From NCBI GenBank assembly GCA_014859105.1, contig JACUUX010000001.1, forward strand, positions 62,001-126,000: a stretch of DNA of 64,000 nt, read 5' to 3'. The DNA comes from Nitrospirota bacterium (GTDB lineage: Bacteria; Nitrospirota; Thermodesulfovibrionia; Thermodesulfovibrionales; SM23-35). The notes under the pieces are model-generated. The model ran no database searches and was not told the DNA's origin. It saw only the letters and a program-made list of their open reading frames with translations. Below are positions 54,566-61,951 of this stretch, in pieces. The translations under genes and the position numbers were made by a program. The first letter of the stretch is position 1. Each line of letters starts with the position of its first letter.

Positions 54566-55613
54566 ATTTTTTCCCTTTTTCGAAAATCATCATCTGGCCA
54601 TCAACCATTTGATACTGAAGATTATTGATATCGTATTCAACATAGCCGTTGTGCCATCCCTGAGCAATAAACAAATTTCTAAGGACTGCTTTAGCAACGG
54701 GGACAGGAAGACTATTTCCAGCTTGCTTTCGAGTCTGGCTATAATTGCAGACAATTTTAAAGCTGTCTGGAAATCCCTGTAAACGCAACATTTCACGCAT
54801 TGTGAGCCGCCTCTCTCCGTTAACGAGCAAGTAATTATATGAAGCTCCGGCACGCAATGCGCAAGAAAATGGATATGCGCTTATATGACCTGCCTTATTT
54901 TCGTGCCAGATTGTTACTTCTTTCGTGGGCTTAAGTTTTTTCAGGCGATTCTTTCGGATATACTTGGACGCATAATATTGCTCAGGAACATTTTCTTCTA
55001 AAATCTCCTTTAGAGGAATCATGGGGAACCCGCTTTTTGGCCAATCAAATGAACAGGCTTTTTTAAAACCAACAATAAAAATGCGTTCTCTTTTTTGGGG
55101 AAGCCCGAAATCTAAAGCATTTAGGACGCGAAAGTCTGCATAATAGCCTAAGTCTTTTAAAGCTGACATGATGCGCTTAAGCGTTTTGCCGTTATTATGG
55201 CCTGCCAATAATTTTACGTTTTCCAGTAAAAATGCTGGTGGTTTTTTAGCTTCAAGTATGCGTGCGATATCAAAAAAAAGCGTGCCGCGTGTGTCCTCAA
55301 AACCCTTTCTGTGGCCGATTATACTGAATGGCTGGCAGGGAAAGCCAGCAAAAAGCACGTCATGGTCAGGGATGGCCTCAGCCTTGATTGCCGTGATATC
55401 GGCTGCTGGTCTTTCGCCGAAATTTTCCTCATAAGCTTTTTGGCATTCCTCATCAATATCGCATGAAAAAACACATTTGACCTGAATACCGAATTCATTA
55501 GCCATTTGTTCAGCGGCGATCCGAAAACCGCCAATGCCGCAAAATAAATCAATAAATCTAATTGCTTTACCGTTTTTCCCTTCATTATTTGCCATGTTGC
55601 TATAGCTTACCAT
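54504..55613 (-). CDS. DNA (cytosine-5-)-methyltransferase
   Basis: The 369-residue enzyme has the C5-MTase motifs: FIDLFCGIGGFRIA (I), FAGFPCQPFS (IV with the catalytic Cys), FLLENVKLLAGH (VI), QKRERIFIVGF (VIII), and RRLTMREMLRLQGFPDSF…QAGNSLPVPV (IX/X). It modifies a sequence whose identity rests on the variable region before motif IX. First gene of the first cassette. The start could be ATG 55613 or 55595. It protects DNA from the candidate nuclease downstream. Confidence 0.94.
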   Translation of the reverse strand: MVSYSNMANNEGKNGKAIRFIDLFCGIGGFRIAAEQMANEFGIQVKCVFSCDIDEECQKAYEENFGERPAADITAIKAEAIPDHDVLFAGFPCQPFSIIGHRKGFEDTRGTLFFDIARILEAKKPPAFLLENVKLLAGHNNGKTLKRIMSALKDLGYYADFRVLNALDFGLPQKRERIFIVGFKKACSFDWPKSGFPMIPLKEILEENVPEQYYASKYIRKNRLKKLKPTKEVTIWHENKAGHISAYPFSCALRAGASYNYLLVNGERRLTMREMLRLQGFPDSFKIVCNYSQTRKQAGNSLPVPVAKAVLRNLFIAQGWHNGYVEYDINNLQYQMVDGQMMIFEKGKKYGRKAKIKNSREIQVALSAE

Positions 55614-55673
55614 TATCGACTGAGAGTCTTCAATTGTCTTTTATTATGTCGTTATTTATTAATGCACAACATT

Positions 55674-55834
55674 TATTTTTAAACCTATTCTACATCTGGA
55701 AGCATTATATAAAGATGCGTATTACAAGTCAAGAAATTCAATGTTATCTAAAGCTTAAAAGAATGTTGTTTTGTGGGTATTAATTCTATATAATAATGCT
55801 ATTTTGGTTGATAAGTTTAATATATATAAATCAC
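55674..55834 (-). other. Candidate attI site and intI promoter region
   Basis: GCACAAC at 55674–55680 is the reverse of GTTGTGC, the same core that closes two attC sites, and marks where the first cassette joins attI. The 150 bases between it and intI are AT-rich and hold no gene; they should carry attI, the integrase promoter and, on the other strand, the cassette promoter Pc. No strong promoter can be picked with confidence. attI sequences are lineage-specific, so no family match is possible by eye. Confidence 0.6.
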
Positions 55835-57073
55835 ATGCTTGATAATTTTAGGAGTTATCTGCTGCAAAAAGGGTCAATAAAACCAAACTATGTCCCTTAT
55901 TATCTCAAATGGGTGGCGGATTGCTATTCCTTCCTCAATGTCCTCAATTCTGACCGGCTCGACAGCGATCGGAAGAAGCTCTATTTAGCCGATCTCGGCA
56001 AACGGCACGAGGACTGGCAGGTAAAACAGGCTGATATGGCGTTGAGACTTTATGATTACTTCCTTTCCCGGGGATTGAAGTCATCGGCCTCCGGGATACC
56101 CGTATCGGGTGAGGATTGGGCAGCCATCGAAGTGAAGATGCAGGAGGTGCTCCGGCTGAAACACATGTCATACAGCACTGAAAAAACATATCTCCTGTGG
56201 CTTCGCAGCTTTCGTGCATTCGTAAAGGAAAAGAATCCTGCAGAGCTTTCAGGACATGACCTGCAGGATTTTCTTAGCTATCTTGCTGTTGAGAAGAGAG
56301 TTTCTGCTTCTACCCAGAATCAGGCGCTGAATGCCATCGTATTTCTGTACCGCCACATCTTGGAGAAAAATATTGATAATGAATTGAGTGCAGTCCGCGC
56401 CAGTTACAGGAGACGTCTTCCGGTTGTGCTGACCATACAGGAAATTGAGCGGATTTTTGATCATATAGAAGGTGTACAGCGTCTCATGGCTATGCTCATC
56501 TATGGATGCGGCCTCAGATTGCAGGAATGCCTGAGGCTTCGCATTAAGGATATCGACCTTGAGCAGAATATTGTCATTGTCAGATCCGGCAAAGGGGACA
56601 GGGATCGACGGACGATTCTGCCGGAGTCACTAAAAGATGATCTCATACGACATATTGCAAAAGTAAAATCTCTTCATGATAAAGACAGAAAGGATGATAT
56701 CAACGGTGTCTGGCTTCCGGGTGCACTGGAGAAGAAATATCCGAATGCAGGGAAAGAATGGGCATGGTTCTGGCTTTTTTCTTCCAAATCGCTGTCGGTT
56801 GATCCCCGTACTCTTTTAGTAAGGAGGCACCATATGCATCCTGCATCGCTCCAGAAGGCTTTTTATGATGGACTGAAAAAATCGGGCATAGCAAAACAGG
56901 CATCGGTGCACACCTTGAGGCACAGTTTTGCAACATACCTCCTTGAAAACGGATATGACATCAGGACAATTCAGGAACTCCTTGGACATAAAAACCTTCA
57001 GACCACGATGATATACACTCATGTGGCATCAAAAAACATTCTTAGTGTACGGAGTCCGCTGGATAAAATATAA
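55835..57073 (+). CDS. intI: Integron integrase IntI, long form
   Basis: This tyrosine recombinase moves cassettes between attC and attI. Its mark is the IntI-specific insert LEKKYPNAGKEWAWFWLF, followed by RRHHMHPASLQKAF. The catalytic residues are in YGCGLRLQECLRLRIKDID (Arg), HTLRHSFATYLL (His, Arg), LGHKNLQTTMIYTHV (His, Tyr). At 412 residues it exceeds the usual 320–340 because of about 90 extra N-terminal residues that look like a second helical DNA-binding segment. A 13-codon-longer start at 55796 is possible. It diverges from the cassettes, as expected. Confidence 0.93.
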   Translation: MLDNFRSYLLQKGSIKPNYVPYYLKWVADCYSFLNVLNSDRLDSDRKKLYLADLGKRHEDWQVKQADMALRLYDYFLSRGLKSSASGIPVSGEDWAAIEVKMQEVLRLKHMSYSTEKTYLLWLRSFRAFVKEKNPAELSGHDLQDFLSYLAVEKRVSASTQNQALNAIVFLYRHILEKNIDNELSAVRASYRRRLPVVLTIQEIERIFDHIEGVQRLMAMLIYGCGLRLQECLRLRIKDIDLEQNIVIVRSGKGDRDRRTILPESLKDDLIRHIAKVKSLHDKDRKDDINGVWLPGALEKKYPNAGKEWAWFWLFSSKSLSVDPRTLLVRRHHMHPASLQKAFYDGLKKSGIAKQASVHTLRHSFATYLLENGYDIRTIQELLGHKNLQTTMIYTHVASKNILSVRSPLDKI

Positions 57074-57084
57074 TAAAATAAGCT

Positions 57085-57924
57085 ATGAAACTTGTTTGGA
57101 GAGATTTCTTCTTAGACTTCTCTAAAAAGACCTATGTTATGGGAATACTCAATGTCACACCCGATTCTTTTGCTGATGGAGGACTCTATTTTGATAAATC
57201 TTCAGCAATTGAAAGGGCATACCAGCTTGTCGAAGATGGTGCTGATATCATTGATATTGGAGGTGAATCAACAAGGCCGGGTTCGGAATCTGTAAGCATT
57301 GAGGAAGAGCTAAACCGTACAATCCCTGTTATTGTATCTCTTGCAAAGAAAATCAATGTTCCCATATCGATAGATACTTACAAATCTGAGGTTGCTAAAA
57401 CGGCACTCGATGCGGGGGCTTCTATGGTTAATGACGTCAGCGGGCTGAGGTTTGATCCCCTCATGGCTAGTATTGTCTCCCGATATGAAGTTCCTGTGGT
57501 GATTATGCATATTAAGGGTAAGCCTAAAGACATGCAGCAAAATCCTGTTTATGAGGCATTGATACCAGAGATACTGGATTACCTGAGGTCATGTATAAAA
57601 TCGGCTATGGAATCTGGCATCCCGGAAGACAAGATAATAATCGATCCCGGCATAGGTTTTGGCAAGACATTTGAGCATAACCTTGAGATAATTAATAATC
57701 TTAGAGAATTTACTTCTCTGGGAAAACCGTTACTCATAGGACCATCAAGAAAAGCCTTCATAGGAAAAATCCTTGGAGATGTCCCTGCTGGAGAAAGGCT
57801 TGAGGGAACCGCTGCGGCAGTCGCAATCTCGGTGATGAACGGAGCGAATATAGTCCGTGTTCATGATGTCAGGGAGATGGTGAAGGTTGTCAAGGTTGCA
57901 GATGCAATTAAGAATCCAGGTTAA
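57085..57924 (+). CDS. folP: Dihydropteroate synthase
   Basis: FolP joins pABA to dihydropterin pyrophosphate in folate synthesis. The 279-residue protein has MGILNVTPDSFADGG, DIGGESTRPGSESV, ISIDTYKSEVA, MVNDVSGLRFD, VPVVIMHIKG, IIDPGIGFGKTFEHNL and GPSRKAFIGKIL, all standard. It lies 11 bases after intI. Its natural partner ftsH is on the other side of the integron, so its expression may now depend on a promoter in or beyond intI. Confidence 0.96.
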   Translation: MKLVWRDFFLDFSKKTYVMGILNVTPDSFADGGLYFDKSSAIERAYQLVEDGADIIDIGGESTRPGSESVSIEEELNRTIPVIVSLAKKINVPISIDTYKSEVAKTALDAGASMVNDVSGLRFDPLMASIVSRYEVPVVIMHIKGKPKDMQQNPVYEALIPEILDYLRSCIKSAMESGIPEDKIIIDPGIGFGKTFEHNLEIINNLREFTSLGKPLLIGPSRKAFIGKILGDVPAGERLEGTAAAVAISVMNGANIVRVHDVREMVKVVKVADAIKNPG

Positions 57925-59147
57925 ATCTTTTTCTTTATCAGCTCCTCATAAAATTCCAGTGTTTGAGTGGCTATGCTCTGCCAGCTGTAATGTCTTACAA
58001 CTGTTTCTCTGGCTTTTGTCCCCATCATTTGAGTCTTTTCCGGTGAAAGAATCAGTTCGTTTATAGCAGTCGCCAGGTCTCTGGCGAACTGTTCCGGATT
58101 ATATGGTTCAGGGTTATTTGTATCCAATGGTTCAAATGAAACTAAAAACCCGGTCTCATTATGGATAACAACTTCCAGAATTCCTCCGACTGCAGAAGCT
58201 ACAACAGGAGTCCCGCATGCCATGGCTTCAAGATTTATAATTCCGAAAGGCTCATAAATTGATGGACAGACAAATACCGAGGCATGACTGTATAGGGTGA
58301 TGAGATGTTCCCTGGGAATAAATTTGTCTATCCAGATAATCCTATTCGATGTTTTAGCTTCTACTTTTCTAACCTGCTCTTTCATCTCATTTAAGATTTC
58401 TTTTGTATCAGGGTCAGCAGCAAGCAGAACAATCTGCATATTGGGAACAAGGTATTTAATCGCATTGAGAAGATGGAAAATTCCCTTTTGCCTCGTAATC
58501 CTTCCAACAAAAAGAACGAAGGGTTTATCAGGATTGATTTTGCATAACCTAAGCATTTCCTGATTAAATGTCGGTTTATATTGATTAATATCGATTCCAT
58601 TCGGAATTATCCTTATCTTCTCATGAGAAATGTTATAAATATCTTGTATAGATTTTTTCATAAATTGAGAGACAGCAATGATACCATCAGCATTTTCAAG
58701 GGCTGTCTTTTCGACCCAGATACTTGCTTTGTATGCAGAACCTAATTGCTCTTCTTTCCAGGGACGCTGTGGCTCGAGTGAATGGGCAGTGATGACAAAA
58801 GGTATATTTAAAATCCTCTTTATAAGACAACCTGCAAGCAGGGTATACCAGGTATGGCAGTGAACAATGTCTGCCTTCGATACAGAGCCAGTCATGAAAA
58901 TATTCCGGAAAAGGGTTTCCAGTAATTTCTTATTGCAGGTATCGTGATAAGGAAAGCTGAAATCGATTTGTATGCCCTGTACTTTTATATTTTTTGAATA
59001 TTCTTTCTGTTCACCAAAACAAAGGATCTGGATATTATGTGCCCCACCGTCTAACCCTGCGAGTTCTTTTGTAAGATTTGTAACATGAATACCGGCCCCT
59101 CCATAAATATGAGGGGGGTATTCATTCGTTAAGATAATGATCTTCAT
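57921..59147 (-). CDS. Glycogen synthase, GlgM-like (GT4)
   Basis: The 408-residue GT-B enzyme opens ILTNEYPPHIYGGAGIHVTNLTKELA, with IVHCHTWYTLLAG, VITAHSLEPQRPWK, RIIPNGIDINQYKP, FVGRITRQKGIFHLL and PSIYEPFGIINLEAMACGTPVVAS. This set is shared with actinobacterial-type glycogen synthases, now known to make maltose-1-phosphate (GlgM). A general GT4 in polysaccharide synthesis is an alternative. It starts at the CAP gene's stop (TAATG) and ends convergent with folP. Confidence 0.85.
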   Translation of the reverse strand: MKIIILTNEYPPHIYGGAGIHVTNLTKELAGLDGGAHNIQILCFGEQKEYSKNIKVQGIQIDFSFPYHDTCNKKLLETLFRNIFMTGSVSKADIVHCHTWYTLLAGCLIKRILNIPFVITAHSLEPQRPWKEEQLGSAYKASIWVEKTALENADGIIAVSQFMKKSIQDIYNISHEKIRIIPNGIDINQYKPTFNQEMLRLCKINPDKPFVLFVGRITRQKGIFHLLNAIKYLVPNMQIVLLAADPDTKEILNEMKEQVRKVEAKTSNRIIWIDKFIPREHLITLYSHASVFVCPSIYEPFGIINLEAMACGTPVVASAVGGILEVVIHNETGFLVSFEPLDTNNPEPYNPEQFARDLATAINELILSPEKTQMMGTKARETVVRHYSWQSIATQTLEFYEELIKKKI

Positions 59148-59650
59148 TACTTGCCGGGAGTTCCGAGGACGAGTGTCCAGTAAGTTCTGAGATTACCGCT
59201 CCTCGCGTATGCAGCACCTGCCTCTTTAAATTCAGGGTTCATTATATTTTTACAATGCATTTTGCTTTTAAGCCATGACCGGACTGCGTCTTCAGGAGCC
59301 TGATATCCCTGGCCGACATCCTCACCGTAAAGAGACCACCGGTAACCGGCCATTAAAAGTCTTTCTCCCGGATCACTTCCGTCAGAGCCTTTATGGCTTA
59401 AAAAGCCGTTTTCTGCCATATCCAGAGAGTGTTGCAATGATGCCTGTGCGAGCTTTTCGTTCCATACAACGGGGGGGGCTGCTTTATAGTATTCATTCCC
59501 GCACATAATGCCGCTTGTGCGGGCCTTATTAATAGGCTCTATTATGCTTTCTACCATTGAGTGACTTTTATATATTCCTGAAGATGTATACATTACTGTA
59601 CCGCAACTGTTTACAAGCATCACGATCAAAAAAAGAGCAAAAAGGAACAT
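59147..59650 (-). CDS. CAP-domain (SCP/PR-1) lipoprotein
   Basis: The 167-residue product has a lipoprotein signal: hydrophobic LFALFLIVML then VNSC at Cys16. The CAP domain follows: VWNEKLAQASLQHSLDMAENGFLSHKGSDGSDPGERL, YGEDVGQGYQAPEDAVRSWLKS and HCKNIMNPEFKEAGAAYA. His and Glu of the CAP cavity are present. Bacterial CAP proteins are secreted and of uncertain function. Its gene is coupled to the GlgM-like gene downstream. Confidence 0.9.
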   Translation of the reverse strand: MFLFALFLIVMLVNSCGTVMYTSSGIYKSHSMVESIIEPINKARTSGIMCGNEYYKAAPPVVWNEKLAQASLQHSLDMAENGFLSHKGSDGSDPGERLLMAGYRWSLYGEDVGQGYQAPEDAVRSWLKSKMHCKNIMNPEFKEAGAAYARSGNLRTYWTLVLGTPGK

Positions 59651-59960
59651 ATTGCCTCCTTAAAAATCAATTTCTGATTGCAAACTTTCTAATTTTACCT
59701 GTCTTGAAAATAGAAAGCAAAGACCAAAAATAAATCTTCACTTTTAAAAATTGATAATTTAAACCTTTAGTTATAAATAAATCTATAACTTTTTTCTCTG
59801 AAAAATATAACTCTTTGAGGATTGACAGATAAATATTTTTTGATATAAATATAAGTAAAATAAAAATATTTTCTGGTATTTAATTGAACTTGAACCTTTG
59901 TTTTTTAAGGAAAATTTGTTGAATATAATAATATGAAAAGGTTCATTAGTTAGATTACAG
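59651..59960. other. AT-rich intergenic region, no gene seen
   Basis: The stretch between the CAP gene and a small + strand frame is about 80 percent A/T by eye, with long T and A runs. No open frame resembles a protein and no clear terminator hairpin is seen. It probably holds divergent promoters, but none matches consensus well enough to call. Confidence 0.5.
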
Positions 59961-60143
59961 ATGGAGCTGCAATTGAGAGATGATATAAACACAGAAGTGC
60001 TAATGTCAGTAAGCAGGCAGAGGATAAAAATGCTTATCTCAGTATTAATGGAGTCACCGATTTATCTGACTTTATCTCTGGAAGAAAGATATATGCTCCT
60101 GAAAGGATTGATCGGACGATATCCTTCTATCTTTGATAAATAA
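59961..60143 (+). CDS. Small protein of unknown function
   Basis: The frame codes for 60 residues, or 46 from the second ATG (60003), which has a weak AGAAG. The second part looks coherent: SRQRIKMLISVLMESPIYLTLSLEERYMLLKGLIGRYPSIF, a helical protein with repeated Leu spacing. No family is recognised. It is followed by an inverted repeat (CAGCGGTA … TACCGCTG, 60157–60210) and T-run that may end transcription. Confidence 0.4.
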   Translation: MELQLRDDINTEVLMSVSRQRIKMLISVLMESPIYLTLSLEERYMLLKGLIGRYPSIFDK

Positions 60144-60224
60144 GCAACAAACTGGAGGGCAGCGGTAAAGTCTGAATTAAAAAATTGTTGGGGGGGAGGG
60201 CTACCGCTGATTTTTGATTACCAG

Positions 60225-60377
60225 TCATTCGTCCTGGAAGTCTTTCAGGGAGTCTTTCTTTAATGCTTTTTCCAGAAGTTTTCTTTTCCTGGATGGCATT
60301 ATTTTCCCCTTTAAAAACGAAACGGGGATTCTTTTTCTGGAAGTCTTTTTAAGTAATTTTACCGTCTCTTTTTTCAT
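60225..60377 (-). CDS. Small basic protein of unknown function
   Basis: A 50-residue frame gives an extremely basic product (KKETVKLLKKTSRKRIP…KLLEKALKKDSLKDFQDE) with helix-forming pattern at its end. Such peptides can bind RNA or DNA. It lacks a good ribosome binding site but lies 38 bases downstream of another small gene on the same strand and could be co-transcribed with it. Low confidence. Confidence 0.35.
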   Translation of the reverse strand: MKKETVKLLKKTSRKRIPVSFLKGKIMPSRKRKLLEKALKKDSLKDFQDE

Positions 60378-60415
60378 TTTGCTTATATATATATTTTAAT
60401 ACATTTTTTCATTTC

Positions 60416-60631
60416 TCAGTCAGCTTCCATCCACTTTTCCGTATCAGCCTTTTCCTCTTGAGTACTGATCTGAATCTCTGATTCCAGAATCCTTCTGATT
60501 AAATCCAGCTCCAGGTATTCTTTTTTTAAAACCTCCCAGTTTAACAGCGTCTTAATCACGTCTTTAAAAAACATTCTTTCCATAAGCGACAGCTGTTGTA
60601 CTTCCGTTTTCCAGAATCTTACAGATTTCAT
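60416..60631 (-). CDS. Small helical protein of unknown function
   Basis: The ATG at 60631 has GGGAGG 4 bases before it. The 71-residue product starts MKSVRFWKTEVQQLSLMERMFF and continues as a run of charged helices (LLNWEVLKKEYLELDLIRRILESEI). No family is recognised. A longer start exists but lacks a ribosome binding site. Confidence 0.5.
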   Translation of the reverse strand: MKSVRFWKTEVQQLSLMERMFFKDVIKTLLNWEVLKKEYLELDLIRRILESEIQISTQEEKADTEKWMEAD

Positions 60632-60875
60632 AGTACCTCCCAAATTTAACTTCGAATCTTTTTTAAAATATAAATGCAAAGGTCTAAAAAATTTGTAATC
60701 TGTATCACAAGGATTTTTTATAAGTTTAAAACTTTGGGCTCAAACTTACATAAAACCTATTCTCGGAAAATTTATAACTATTTCTGCTTGAAAAATATAT
60801 AAATTCCATGTTAAATAAATAATATTCTCAGTCAATTATAAATAATATTCGGTCAAAATTTTTAAGCTTTCCCTT

Positions 60876-61382
60876 ATGTATTTCATTCAGACTACAGAGA
60901 TTATTAAAAAGTCAGGGAGAAGAATATTCCCTGACAGGAGGGAGGTTCCTACACCTTTCATAAGCAGATATACATTCATTGGTGGACGGAGACGCGCTGT
61001 CAGAAGAAAAGAGGATATGAAAAAAGACTATTTTGTGGACTTATACAGCACCAGGCTATTGGTGACGGTTATGTCTCTGTTGATTCTGAGTATTTTTGAT
61101 GGCTGCCTGACTCTTATTTTAATAAAAGAGAATATAGCGTTTGAGGCAAACCCTATTATGGCCTCGTATTTAAATTTCGGTGATATGTCTTTTTTAGTCG
61201 GAAAATTCATAATTACCACTGTGTCAGTCGTTATTTTATGCATATGCAAGAATTTCCCATTCACGAGGGCCTTATTGGTCTCTGCCTTAATAATTTATAT
61301 TGGTATTGTGGCGTATGAATTGATCATCATGTTTAAATTCATTCCGGATTTTACTCTATATGCCTCTTTAAAAATAAAATAA
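60876..61382 (+). CDS. DUF5658 membrane protein
   Basis: The 168-residue protein has a basic N-terminus with DRR and GGRRR motifs (residues 18–45) and then three to four membrane helices: LVTVMSLLILSIFDGCLTLILI, FLVGKFIITTVSVVILCIC and LLVSALIIYIGIVAYELIIMF. The LD-G-x-LTL…E-x-NPIM pattern (FDGCLTL, FEANPIMASYL) is that of DUF5658. Function unknown. The first in-frame ATG is used; no strong ribosome binding site is visible. Confidence 0.75.
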   Translation: MYFIQTTEIIKKSGRRIFPDRREVPTPFISRYTFIGGRRRAVRRKEDMKKDYFVDLYSTRLLVTVMSLLILSIFDGCLTLILIKENIAFEANPIMASYLNFGDMSFLVGKFIITTVSVVILCICKNFPFTRALLVSALIIYIGIVAYELIIMFKFIPDFTLYASLKIK

Positions 61383-61387
61383 GAATA

Positions 61388-61921
61388 TTAAATGCTTCTT
61401 CTGCATTCTTTTAAGAAGCTACATATAAAATCCAGACATTTATCCTTTTCTTTTGTGCGAAATAGTTTAGCACCCTCTGGTATGCCGGCCGGGAGTTCTT
61501 TATCATAGATTACTATATCTGCCATACTCAGCACATTCTCAGCGCTTTTCTTGAATCTTTTATTATCGCCAGCAACAAAAACCACGAAATCGGGTTTTAA
61601 CATCTTTATGGCGCTATTACCTTCAATCAGGATGCCTTCGAGATAAGATAACATTCCTGCAGCCATTTGAATGATATCAGGAAGTTCAGAGACTGGAGAT
61701 TGAACCCAGAGGACCCTTTCAGCACCTGAATCGAGCAGTTTCCTCGTGTCCTTGCCCTTCTCGGACAGTATTTCAATATCATCTGTTATAGAGATGTAAA
61801 GAGAGGTTTTTGTATATTTTATAGCACCCCAGCCCTTGAGTCTTTTGAGAATCAAAGAGGCATATGTGGTCTTTCCTGCCCCGCTGTATGCTCCACCAAT
61901 TCCGATTATTATGGGTCTCAT
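61388..61921 (-). CDS. MobB-like P-loop GTPase
   Basis: The 177-residue protein begins IIIGIGGAYSGAGKTTYASLILKRL (P-loop GAYSGAGKTT), followed by WGAIKYTK, DTRKLLDSGAERVLWVQSP, EGILIEGNSAIKML and DFVVFVAGDNKRFKKSAENVLSMADIVIYD. This is the pattern of MobB, which aids molybdopterin guanine dinucleotide attachment, though the family also includes uncharacterised P-loop proteins. No other molybdenum-cofactor gene is near. It lies 30 bases downstream of topA on the same strand. Confidence 0.75.
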   Translation of the reverse strand: MRPIIIGIGGAYSGAGKTTYASLILKRLKGWGAIKYTKTSLYISITDDIEILSEKGKDTRKLLDSGAERVLWVQSPVSELPDIIQMAAGMLSYLEGILIEGNSAIKMLKPDFVVFVAGDNKRFKKSAENVLSMADIVIYDKELPAGIPEGAKLFRTKEKDKCLDFICSFLKECRRSI

Positions 61922-61951
61922 AATACTTTTCTATTTATACCCCAGAAACTT

